Under the pieces are notes generated by a model. The model saw only the letters and a list, made by a program, of their open reading frames with translations, was not told where the DNA came from and ran no database searches. Made by a program: the position numbers and the translations under genes. Positions 25,789-32,995 of a stretch of DNA of 64,000 bases are shown here, piece by piece. The DNA lies in contig NZ_BBRB01000001.1 of assembly GCF_000975055.1 (NCBI RefSeq), positions 875,751-939,750 of the forward strand. Direction: 5' to 3'. This DNA comes from Demequina sediminicola. GTDB taxonomy: Bacteria; Actinomycetota; Actinomycetes; Actinomycetales; Demequinaceae. How positions within the stretch are numbered: the first letter of the stretch is position 1; each line of letters begins with the position of its first letter.

Positions 25789-26967
25789 CTAGCCGCGGTG
25801 CGTGGATGCGCCCATCCGCCGTACAGCCTCACGAATGATGTCGGGGTGCGTCGCAATATTGAGGCGCACGTGTCCCTCGCCACCGGGGCCGAACAGCGGA
25901 CCCGAGTTGAGGGCCACACGGGCATCCTCAAGGAAGTGCTGCGACGGATCCACATCCAGTTCCAGGGCGGAACAGTCAATCCACGTGAGGTACGTTGCCT
26001 GCGGCATTGTGTAATGAGCTTCTGGAAGGTGCTCGTCGATCAGGCTGGCAAGGAGTTTGCGGTTCGCATCGAGTCCCTGCATCAGGGAGTCCAGCCAAGG
26101 GCCTCCGTGACGGTAGGCCGCGGTCTGTGCGAGCGTGCCAAAGTGCGTGGGGCCGTGGTGGGTAGATGCCGCATAGCGCACCACCTGTTCCTTGACTGCA
26201 GTCCCGCCGATGACCATGGCCGCAGGAATTCCTGCGAGGTTCCACGCCTTGGATGCCGCCATGATGGAGAACCCGTGCTCACCGCCATTCACCGTGAGGT
26301 AGGGCACAAAGGTGGCGTCGTCATACACAATCGGGGCGTGGATCTCATCGACCACCACGGTGACGCCGAATTGGTCCGCAAGGCTCGCGACCTGCTCCAG
26401 TTCTGCGCGTGTGTGTGCGGTGCCCGTGGGGTTATGGGGGCTGCACAGCAAATAGGCAGCGCTACGTCCGCCAGCGGTAGCGTCCCGGAAAGCTGATTCG
26501 AGCGCGGCGAAGTCCAGGCGCAGGTCCTCTCCCAGCGGGGCGTGTGCGATCTCGCGGCCCGCTGCCTCCAAGTAGGAGTAGAACGGCGGATACACCGGTG
26601 GGTTCACCACCACCTGCGAACCAGGGTCCGTCACCATGGAGATGATGTCCACATACCCGGTGATCACGTCAGTCACCGGGGCCATGTGTGACGGACTGGG
26701 CTCCCAGTTCCATCGGTCCTTGGCGAACTCTGACAGAGCCTCCTTATAGGACGTCCCTGAGGCATATCCCAAGTCACCGCCAGTGACCGCCCGGTTGAGC
26801 TCATCACGGATGGGTGCGGCCAGCTCGACGTCCATCTCTGCCACCCACAACGGGAGGACATCGGGGTCGTAGCGGCGCCACTTCATGGACGTGCGTTCGC
26901 GCAATTGTGCAAGCGTCAGCGACGTCAGCGGGTTAGGGACAATCGTGTCAGGGGCAGGCAGGGCCAT
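25789..26967 (-). CDS. PLP-dependent MalY/PatB-type C-S beta-lyase/aminotransferase
   Basis: 392 residues from ATG 26967 (MALPAPD); 43 upstream codons in frame are not family-like and overlap the opposite gene's promoter. Fold-type I PLP enzyme: SMKWRRYDPDVLPLWVAEMD is the MalY/PatB signature, followed by SPHNPTG, VVVDEIHAPIVYDD, and the PLP lysine in MAASKAWNLAG. The end is HVRLNIATHPDIIREAVRRM. It is predicted to cleave cystathionine to homocysteine, pyruvate and ammonia, so it could feed MetE. Aminotransferase activity is the alternative. The gene is divergent from the unknown gene at 27070. Confidence 0.9.
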   Translation of the reverse strand: MALPAPDTIVPNPLTSLTLAQLRERTSMKWRRYDPDVLPLWVAEMDVELAAPIRDELNRAVTGGDLGYASGTSYKEALSEFAKDRWNWEPSPSHMAPVTDVITGYVDIISMVTDPGSQVVVNPPVYPPFYSYLEAAGREIAHAPLGEDLRLDFAALESAFRDATAGGRSAAYLLCSPHNPTGTAHTRAELEQVASLADQFGVTVVVDEIHAPIVYDDATFVPYLTVNGGEHGFSIMAASKAWNLAGIPAAMVIGGTAVKEQVVRYAASTHHGPTHFGTLAQTAAYRHGGPWLDSLMQGLDANRKLLASLIDEHLPEAHYTMPQATYLTWIDCSALELDVDPSQHFLEDARVALNSGPLFGPGGEGHVRLNIATHPDIIREAVRRMGASTHRG

Positions 26968-27056
26968 GGTCACACTGTGGCAACCCCGGGCCTTCGATGC
27001 AAGTGGGTCCCCCGCTCGGGCGGAGCGCCTGCACAGTGACACGCCCCCACCTCGCC

Positions 27057-27062
27057 TACTCT
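27057..27062 (+). promoter_or_regulatory. -10 box of leaderless gene at 27070
   Basis: TACTCT followed by 7 nt and ATG 27070. It lies within the longer, rejected upstream part of the divergent lyase reading frame. Confidence 0.5.
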
Positions 27063-27069
27063 TCACCGT

Positions 27070-28170
27070 ATGAAGAGGCGTGATTGTGGGGTGCACACGA
27101 GGTTGCGCAGCGGAGCCTCAATGAGGGCCGACGACGGCAAATTCGCGGTGGGCTGGCTCATTGCCCTCCTGATTTTGGCAGGCGCAGCCTATGGTGCCTA
27201 CTGGTTCCTCGGTGAGTACGGGTTCATCGACAAGGCTGGCACCGAGACCGAGGGTGGTCTCCAGGATGACGCTTCCAGCGCAGGTGGCGCCGACTCTGGC
27301 GACAGCCGCCCCGGTTGGCTCGAAGGCACTGACTACGAGATGCCGCCTCTCATCGAATCCGACGGCGAGCGTCCGGATCTGTATGAACTTCCAGACTGGA
27401 TATGGGAGGTCGACGACGACTCTTGGGACCTCACCGTCATTCGTGAGGGTGACGGCGACGGCGAGGACGCGCTAGCTGAGCGGCAAAGCCTGGTGCTGGT
27501 GAGCCCCACAGGAGAGTTCTTCCTCGTGACCGACGAACTGCGCAACGATTACCGCTTCTCCGTAGTCCAGTGGGATGCCACACACAATGTGGCCTGGATG
27601 CGTCGCGGTGGGCGGCCAGGCCTTGAAGCAGTGACGGAACTCGACTTGATCTCAGGCGAGTCCAACAACGGCTGGGGTGGCGGGGCGATCCCCGCGACCA
27701 ACCGCGTTGACGGGGACGTTGTCAACGTTGATGTGGTCGGCGAACAGGCCGACGGCCTTGAACTCTGGGAAGCCTACGACATTGATGGCTACGTGACGGG
27801 AGTGATGTGGCGCGACGGCGCAGACTTTGTCGGCTCCCTCATGACCAACCGGATTTCGCGCATGGTGAGCCAGGGTTTCTCAACAGGCGACGGCGTCCAA
27901 GCATGGATTGACCTGTCTGGGATGCGCGCCGTCTACCACGGCTATTACGTCAATTCCTCGAGTGATGAAGCCGAGGAAGATCAATGGTTTACCCACGACC
28001 TCTCAGACGACTCCTTTGCCCAAGCATGGCTCTACACACCCACGCTCGATTGCCGTCCCACTGACGCGGTGCGCAAGGGGACCTTCGAGGGTGACCGTGT
28101 TGTCGCTACATGTGACGGTGACGAGTACCTGCTCGACCCCTACAACCGGGAGACGGCACAGTCACGCTGA
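27070..28170 (+). CDS. Membrane-anchored protein of unknown function
   Basis: 366 residues; the ATG at 27070 is favoured by the leaderless promoter spacing, with an alternative ATG at 27121. One N-terminal helix (VGWLIALLILAGAAYGAYWF) anchors a large acidic, Trp-rich outer domain. This domain reads like a seven-strand-per-repeat propeller or similar beta fold: LVLVSPTGEFFLVTDELRN, VVQWDATHNVAWMRR, AVTELDLISGES. It has two cysteines near the end (TLDCRPTD, VATCDGDEYLL). I do not recognise a family. Its stop overlaps by 9 bp the stop of the convergent small gene at 28162. Confidence 0.7.
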   Translation: MKRRDCGVHTRLRSGASMRADDGKFAVGWLIALLILAGAAYGAYWFLGEYGFIDKAGTETEGGLQDDASSAGGADSGDSRPGWLEGTDYEMPPLIESDGERPDLYELPDWIWEVDDDSWDLTVIREGDGDGEDALAERQSLVLVSPTGEFFLVTDELRNDYRFSVVQWDATHNVAWMRRGGRPGLEAVTELDLISGESNNGWGGGAIPATNRVDGDVVNVDVVGEQADGLELWEAYDIDGYVTGVMWRDGADFVGSLMTNRISRMVSQGFSTGDGVQAWIDLSGMRAVYHGYYVNSSSDEAEEDQWFTHDLSDDSFAQAWLYTPTLDCRPTDAVRKGTFEGDRVVATCDGDEYLLDPYNRETAQSR

Positions 28171-28533
28171 CGCCAACGCATCGGTGAGCGCCCGCGAAAA
28201 ACTCTCGACGTGCCCGCCACACTCGCGTAGCCCGTCGGCGTCGATCAGCTGAACCCAACCATCGGCTGTCTTGCCCATCACCAGCGGCAACTGCAAGGGC
28301 GCCACGGCGGCCGCGAGAGCATCGTCCATCTCGTTGCGATGCACCACGCGCACAGGCACATCGAACCGCTGTATCGCCCGATCCCAAGCGCGCTTGCGCT
28401 TCACGTGCGAATGGGTGATGTCGCACAGCGCACATTCTGCGGTGCCCTTGAGGTGGCCCCACACGTAGGTGAGCTCACCTCGAATACCGCCGTCGGCATC
28501 GTAGATTCCCACCACTGCTGTGACTGTGCTCAT
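28162..28533 (-). CDS. Small conserved-looking protein with CxxC motif
   Basis: 123 residues. It opens with a beta-strand (VTAVVGIYDADGGIRGELTY), then AECALCDITHSHVKRKRAWD with a CxxC pair, and then VPVRVVHRNEMDDAL and GKTADGWVQLIDADGLREC. The CxxC followed by D-I-T-H and a basic helix suggests a thioredoxin-like or metal-binding fold, but I cannot name a family. It converges on and overlaps the preceding plus-strand gene by 9 bp. The downstream neighbour on the same strand is 27.0-28.2 kb in the opposite orientation, so it is probably monocistronic. Confidence 0.7.
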   Translation of the reverse strand: MSTVTAVVGIYDADGGIRGELTYVWGHLKGTAECALCDITHSHVKRKRAWDRAIQRFDVPVRVVHRNEMDDALAAAVAPLQLPLVMGKTADGWVQLIDADGLRECGGHVESFSRALTDALASA

Positions 28534-28599
28534 GGCATTACAACCGCACGAGTGGTCAATCTGTTCCCGCAGGCGCCTCGGGCCGCAGCGTGGGCCGAG

Positions 28600-29469
28600 T
28601 CAGGGAAGGCAGCGGCGAATGGCCTGCGCAGCACGCTCGGCAGCGCCGTCGGACACCTGGAGGAACAGGCTTGGCTCAATCAGTTCCAGTTCCAAAATGA
28701 CGGGCCCGTCCTCTGTAGGGAGCAGATCGACCCGGGCGTAGGGCAACGGGCCACCCGTGTGGGGGACCCCGGGAAGTGAGGCGACCACCGCATCGGCGAC
28801 ATAGCGTTCAGCCAGCGTGGCCTCGCACGGCTCGATGTGCTCCTCAGCGTGCAGGGCGTCTGCAGCAGCGCCCGAATCGCCGCCGGACAGAATTGCGGCC
28901 TTGCGCGCTGCGTGTGAGAACTCGCCGCCCAGGTACACCATGGCTGTCTCGCCAATGCGGTCCACCTGCTCTAGATACGGCTGGACCATCGCGACCTTGC
29001 CCTGCTCGTGCAGGGTCTGGACATGCGCTTGGGCTTCCGTGATGTCGGAGCGGATGCGCCGCGCGCCCAGAGAACCAGCCCCGACTGCGGGCTTGATGAC
29101 GACATCGCCGTCAAGGTCCGATGCGTCCGGCGTGTGGCCAGCAGGGACAAACGTGGTGGGCACGACGGGGAGTTCGAGTTCTTTAAGGTCAAGAAGGTAA
29201 CGCTTGTCTGAGTTCCACAAGAGGGTGGCGAAAGGGTTGACCAGGGTTGACTGCTTGGCGACGCCCGCTGCCCAGAGCCGGAACTCGTCGACACGTTGGG
29301 CGTAGTTCCAGGTGCTGCGCACCACCACGAGGTCATAGGTGGACCAGTCGATGGTGGGATCGTCCCATGCGGCCAACTCGGCCTCGGGAAGGTGGTTCAG
29401 GATGAGGGTCTCGTCGATGTCCGGAGATGTCATCTCTACGGTGGTGGCGAGTGCAATGCGAGGGGCCAT
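28600..29469 (-). CDS. ATP-grasp domain enzyme
   Basis: 289 residues from ATG 29469. That start has TACGCT six bases before it on the minus strand; 55 upstream codons are rejected. The order of motifs is ATP-grasp: RSTWNYAQRVDEF and NPFATLLWNSDKRYLLDL before the grasp, then DVVIKPAVGAGSLGARRI (ATP-binding Lys), MVQPYLEQVDRIGETAMVYL, and the metal-binding end YARVDLLPTEDGPVILELEL with the E-x-E pair. It resembles actinobacterial stand-alone ATP-grasp ligases. It would form an amide or phosphate-activated bond, but the substrates are unknown. It is alone in its transcription unit. Confidence 0.87.
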   Translation of the reverse strand: MAPRIALATTVEMTSPDIDETLILNHLPEAELAAWDDPTIDWSTYDLVVVRSTWNYAQRVDEFRLWAAGVAKQSTLVNPFATLLWNSDKRYLLDLKELELPVVPTTFVPAGHTPDASDLDGDVVIKPAVGAGSLGARRIRSDITEAQAHVQTLHEQGKVAMVQPYLEQVDRIGETAMVYLGGEFSHAARKAAILSGGDSGAAADALHAEEHIEPCEATLAERYVADAVVASLPGVPHTGGPLPYARVDLLPTEDGPVILELELIEPSLFLQVSDGAAERAAQAIRRCLP

Positions 29470-29475
29470 GAGTCG

Positions 29476-29481
29476 AGCGTA
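29476..29481 (-). promoter_or_regulatory. -10 box of leaderless ATP-grasp gene
   Basis: TACGCT on the minus strand, 6 nt before ATG 29469. Confidence 0.5.
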
Positions 29482-29506
29482 GAACACTCTGGCTGGGGTT
29501 GATCCG

Positions 29507-29546
29507 GCGTCGGCACCTCGGGGGGAGGGGCGGGAGGCGCCGACGC
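29507..29546. repeat. Inverted repeat with G-rich loop
   Basis: GCGTCGGC and GCCGACGC (8-bp perfect arms) around a 24-nt loop holding runs of six, four, three and two G, a potential G-quadruplex on the plus strand. Part of a 270-bp gene-free region. Confidence 0.65.
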
Positions 29547-29558
29547 TCGGAAGTATGG

Positions 29559-29596
29559 GGCTCAGGCGATCTAGTCCCCGGATGACCGCCTGAGCC
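29559..29596. repeat. 10-bp perfect inverted repeat
   Basis: GGCTCAGGCG and CGCCTGAGCC separated by 18 nt. It stands between the start of the ATP-grasp gene and the end of the second MFS gene. It could be a terminator or part of a small RNA. From here to 29739 I see only a TAACGTTA palindrome near 29637. Confidence 0.65.
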
Positions 29597-29739
29597 ACAA
29601 CTTTGTCGGTAACTGCTATGTCACCTGACGACACTCATAACGTTACGGGTGCTGTGGGCCTGGGCGCCGGGACGAAGGTCCCCTCGCAGGCGTGATCTCC
29701 ATCACATTTCCCAGCGCACCGCTACACCTCCCCACGCAC

Positions 29740-29801
29740 CGCCAAATGGCTCCATTTCGCTGTTTTGAGGCCCCAAAACAGCGAAATCGAGCCACTTGGC
29801 G
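29740..29801. repeat. 62-bp palindromic element, copy 1 (closed)
   Basis: Two 28-bp arms (begin CGCCAAATGGCTCC, end CTGTTTTG) matching at 26 of 28 positions, around AGGCCC. Each arm itself contains AAATGG-CT-CCATTT (CGATTT in one arm), allowing alternative folds. It lies 7 bp beyond the stop of the minus-strand MFS gene. It belongs to the same family as 45077-45103, 46343-46369 and 51989-52050. Confidence 0.85.
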
Positions 29802-29808
29802 AGGGGAG

Positions 29809-31083
29809 TTAGACGTTGGGCGGGAACGGCGGAGTCTCAACCCAATCATCGGCGCCATGCATCGACAGCGGTTCGGGGTCGTCTTCCTTGACCCCCGGAC
29901 GCTCGGTGCCACGGCGGACCACGGGCGCCGTCAGCACGGAGATGCCGAACATCGCAATGGCCGCCCCAGCAGCCAAGAAAAAGCCGGCCTGGGCATCAAT
30001 GTGGTCCACCAGATAGCCCCCAGCCCACGCACCAAAGCTCACGCCCACACCTTGGCCAATGCGCAACCACCCCATGCCCTCCGTGATCTGGTCGCGGCGC
30101 ACCACCCGTTGGGCGACCGTGTCGCAGTTGGTCAACGTCGGAGCAATGGCGATACCTGCCACAAACCCAATGCAGGCCAGCATGATGAGGTTGGTCGAGA
30201 ACGACAGCACCGTCATGCCCACCGCCAGCATCACCGTGCCAATGATGAGGCGTTTCCACAACGGCGTCTTCCAGTGGCGAGTGCCGTAGTACAAGCCCCC
30301 GGCAAATGAACCGAATGCAATGACGCCTAGCACCAAGCCGGACCAGCCCTTGTGGCCCAACTCCTCGGAGAACGCCACCACGGAAATGTCGAGCGCACCA
30401 AACATGACACCGAGACCCAACGCCACAAATGTCACCGCAATAATCGCGGGGGGAACCTTCAAACCCAGGCTGCTACCGCTGTCGACGGCGCGCGGTGGCG
30501 GCTCGGTTGAACGTTGTGACAGCAGGATCGCCAGGCCGATGAGCATGGCTGAGGTGGAGACGACGATGCCGGCTGCAGGCCACACGGTGGTCGCGAGGAT
30601 GGTTGCGAGGGCGGGGCCGGAGATGAAGAGCACTTCGTCGAGTGCACCTTCGAGGGCGAACGCGGTGTGGATGTCCTCGTCAGAATCAAGCATGTGTGAC
30701 CAGCGCGCTCGCGTCAGTGAGCCCAACGGGCCTTGGAACGAGGCCAAAATCACGGCGATCCACAGCATCCATTCGGGCTGACCGTTGACTGCCGCCCAGA
30801 TTCCCAAGGTCGCACCGACGGTGTGGATCAGTGCCAGAGGGATCATGGCTGCCCGCTGACCAAAGCGGTCGGCAAGCCTGCTCGTGGGGACGGTTTGCAG
30901 CGCCCAGCACAGGATGCCGATCGCGGCGACGCGGCCTGCCATCTCGTAGCTGTCGTATTCGATCTGCACCATGAGGATGAACGAGATGTTGAACATCGAC
31001 ATGGGTAGGCGTGACAGGAGGCCAGCGAAGGCGAAGGCCTTCGCGCCAGGGCGGCTCAGAATAGAGCGATAGGGGGCGAGCAC
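29809..31083 (-). CDS. MFS permease, paralogue of the 18-19.6 kb permease
   Basis: 424 residues, GTG start at 31083. About twelve helices. It shares an N-terminus (PYRSILSRPGAKAFAFAGLL) and the motifs GSLTRARWSHM, AFALEGALDEVLFISGPALAT, VVAFSEELGHKGWSGLVLG and TNCDTVAQRVVRRDQITEG with the first permease, although the C-terminal tail is shorter. The two appear to come from one duplication or from a common actinobacterial subfamily. It is probably an efflux pump with unknown substrate. It is followed after 7 bp by the palindromic element. It is the only gene of its unit, with 63 bp to the stop of the lipoprotein pair. Confidence 0.86.
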   Translation of the reverse strand: MLAPYRSILSRPGAKAFAFAGLLSRLPMSMFNISFILMVQIEYDSYEMAGRVAAIGILCWALQTVPTSRLADRFGQRAAMIPLALIHTVGATLGIWAAVNGQPEWMLWIAVILASFQGPLGSLTRARWSHMLDSDEDIHTAFALEGALDEVLFISGPALATILATTVWPAAGIVVSTSAMLIGLAILLSQRSTEPPPRAVDSGSSLGLKVPPAIIAVTFVALGLGVMFGALDISVVAFSEELGHKGWSGLVLGVIAFGSFAGGLYYGTRHWKTPLWKRLIIGTVMLAVGMTVLSFSTNLIMLACIGFVAGIAIAPTLTNCDTVAQRVVRRDQITEGMGWLRIGQGVGVSFGAWAGGYLVDHIDAQAGFFLAAGAAIAMFGISVLTAPVVRRGTERPGVKEDDPEPLSMHGADDWVETPPFPPNV

Positions 31084-31146
31084 TCTCGTATGGTCTCACC
31101 CTGACCGTCTGGTCAGCGACTTGGTAGAGCCCGGCCGATGGTGGGG

Positions 31147-31932
31147 TTACGGCGTCGACGCAGGTGGGGCGGTCTTGGGCGGAGGGAGTGTGGAGCGGTT
31201 GCGCGCGCGGCGATCCTGGATCACGAGCGCGGTGGCGCCTCCGATCACGATGACGAAGCCAGCGATGACGCCCAGCCATGTGAGGACTGGACCCCAGGGG
31301 AAGGCTTCTGAGGTTTCTGCTGTGATGCGGATTTCAGGTGTGGTGATCAGTTCGGCCAGCCCCAACGTCACGGAGTTGCCGTCGATTTCGCCTGCCGTGG
31401 CTGATGTGACTTCACCGGGAAAGGTGAAGGTCGCAGAGACGTCGACGGCGCTCTCCAGCAGTGTGAGTTGACTCTCACCTAGTGCCATGAGTTGGAGCGC
31501 TTCGTCTCCGGGGCCTGCGAATGTCACGGTGTACTCCCCGTCCTCAAGCACAGCCGATGCGGATGCGCCGACGCTGCCGAGAACCTCGCTGGACGTGTCG
31601 GAGAACACGTCGAGGGGGAGGTCGGTCATCGTGAGTTTGAGGCCGTTGAGGTCGCCGTCACTGTATTCAACGAGTTCGACCTGGCCGGGGTACTCCTCCT
31701 GGAGTTCGATGAACTCGGGGGTCACCTCGAGATCACCGACGACGGCGTCAACGTCGGCACCGAGGCGGTCGGTGATCTCTGAGGCAACCGAGTCTTCGTA
31801 CGCCACGATGGCGGTTTGCGAGAACGTGCCGTCCTCGCTGAAGGTCGTGTCGGCTGTCGCGCGGACGCAACCGGTCAGCGCGACAGCGGCCACGATGGCC
31901 GTGGTGCCATAGCGAAGTGCGACGCGACTCAA
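31147..31932 (-). CDS. LppM-like lipoprotein with C-terminal membrane helix (second of a tandem pair)
   Basis: 261 residues; TTG start overlapping the previous stop (TTGA). Lipobox ALTGC at Cys22. The outer beta-rich domain (FSEDGTFSQTAIVAYEDSVA, GLKLTMTDLPLD, GEYTVTFAGPGDEALQL, VDVSATFTFPGEV) is followed by a helix (WLGVIAGFVIVIGGATALV) and a short cytoplasmic basic/Pro-rich tail. The arrangement (lipid anchor, about 190 outer residues, helix) matches the next-upstream gene, with which it shares the TFPGxV block, so they are paralogues. The family resembles the LppM domain of mycobacteria; function is unknown here. Confidence 0.75.
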   Translation of the reverse strand: MSRVALRYGTTAIVAAVALTGCVRATADTTFSEDGTFSQTAIVAYEDSVASEITDRLGADVDAVVGDLEVTPEFIELQEEYPGQVELVEYSDGDLNGLKLTMTDLPLDVFSDTSSEVLGSVGASASAVLEDGEYTVTFAGPGDEALQLMALGESQLTLLESAVDVSATFTFPGEVTSATAGEIDGNSVTLGLAELITTPEIRITAETSEAFPWGPVLTWLGVIAGFVIVIGGATALVIQDRRARNRSTLPPPKTAPPASTP

Positions 31933-32846
31933 CGCTGTTCGCGGTCCTCGGGAGTGTCGTCGCCGGGCTCGGCCGCAGCGTCGGCCTCAGCGACGGGGTC
32001 TGCGTCTGCAACGGCGGTCGCGTCGCTGTCGTCAGTCACAGCGCTGTCGTCAGTCACAGTGCCGTGGTCAGTCACAGCGCTGCCCTCAGTCCCAGTGCTG
32101 TCGGGGGCAACGGACTGCGTGCTCTCGTCCACCGGCAGTGGCGCAAAGGTCGAGTCGGCGGCGAGGTCGTGGGTGTCTTCGGCCGTGTCGTTGTCGTCAC
32201 GCTTGTTGCGGAGTGTGAGCCACAGGATGATGCCGATCAGAAGACCGAGCGCCACGCCTGCCACCAGCACGATCCACAGCGGGAAGTCTGAGCCTTCTGT
32301 GGCGCCTCCGCGAGCGTAGACGTCGTCGGTTGTAGTCGCGAGATCCCACGTCACGGTGGTGTGGTCGTCTGGCGAGATGACGCCGTTGGTGTCGCTGACG
32401 TCGCCGGGGAAGGTGACGGTCATGGTCATCGAGGCTTCAGCGGGAAGTTCGCCGAGGGCCTGTTCGCCGGCGCCGGGAGCCGGGCCTTCCACGATGAACT
32501 CGTTGGCGTCGTCATCGCGGGTGATGGAGATGCTGCCGTCATCACCGGTGAATTCGCTGAGGGGCTGGTTCTCGAATGTGATGCGCTGTCCGATGTAGCC
32601 GTCTTCGTTGTACTCGGAGACTTCTCCTTCAGGGAACTCGTCTTCGGTGCCTGTGAACATCTCAGTTGTCAGGTCTTCGTCGCTCATGCCGAGCGCTTCT
32701 CCCGCGCCCTCTTCGAAGGCCATCACCACGTCACCGGAGACGGTGTCGTCTTCTTGGATTGTGAAGTTGACCTCCATTTTGAGGCACCCGCTCAATACCA
32801 AGACGGAGAGCAGGGAGAGTGCGACGGCACGAGCAGTGGTCTTCAT
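31929..32846 (-). CDS. LppM-like lipoprotein with C-terminal helix and acidic tail (first of pair)
   Basis: 305 residues. Signal peptide with lipobox VLSGC at Cys21. The outer domain opens KMEVNFTIQEDDTVSGDVVM, a pattern typical of LppM-like lipoproteins, and includes ASMTMTVTFPGDV. One helix (FPLWIVLVAGVALGLLIGII) leads to a ~100-residue acidic cytoplasmic tail. That tail has short repeats of [ST][AV]VTD[DH] encoded by near-identical segments at about 32030-32095. The gene overlaps its paralogue downstream by 4 bp. The pair probably acts together at the membrane surface; role unknown. Confidence 0.77.
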   Translation of the reverse strand: MKTTARAVALSLLSVLVLSGCLKMEVNFTIQEDDTVSGDVVMAFEEGAGEALGMSDEDLTTEMFTGTEDEFPEGEVSEYNEDGYIGQRITFENQPLSEFTGDDGSISITRDDDANEFIVEGPAPGAGEQALGELPAEASMTMTVTFPGDVSDTNGVISPDDHTTVTWDLATTTDDVYARGGATEGSDFPLWIVLVAGVALGLLIGIILWLTLRNKRDDNDTAEDTHDLAADSTFAPLPVDESTQSVAPDSTGTEGSAVTDHGTVTDDSAVTDDSDATAVADADPVAEADAAAEPGDDTPEDREQR

Positions 32847-32921
32847 AGGGATAAGCCAACCACACTACGGCCATCAGTGGGCCCGGTTCTTGGAGCTGCG
32901 CTGGTGTGCCGTAGGCGCCTT

Positions 32922-32933
32922 CAACATATGTTG
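32922..32933. promoter_or_regulatory. 12-bp palindrome at the promoter of the giant surface protein
   Basis: CAACATATGTTG, perfectly symmetric. TATGTT (32927-32932) could be the -10 box, so a protein bound here would block transcription. The core AACATATGTT resembles an actinobacterial LexA box, but the outer bases needed for it are swapped. Confidence 0.45.
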
Positions 32934-32995
32934 GATACCGTATGAAACTAGACGTAGACATGGGGCGTGCCACGGGAAAGACCGAAGGAGTGCTG

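Noticed and set aside
32922..32933. LexA (SOS) box
   Set aside because: AACATATGTT matches the core but the flanking bases are C...G, not the required G...C, and the gene is not a DNA-repair gene.
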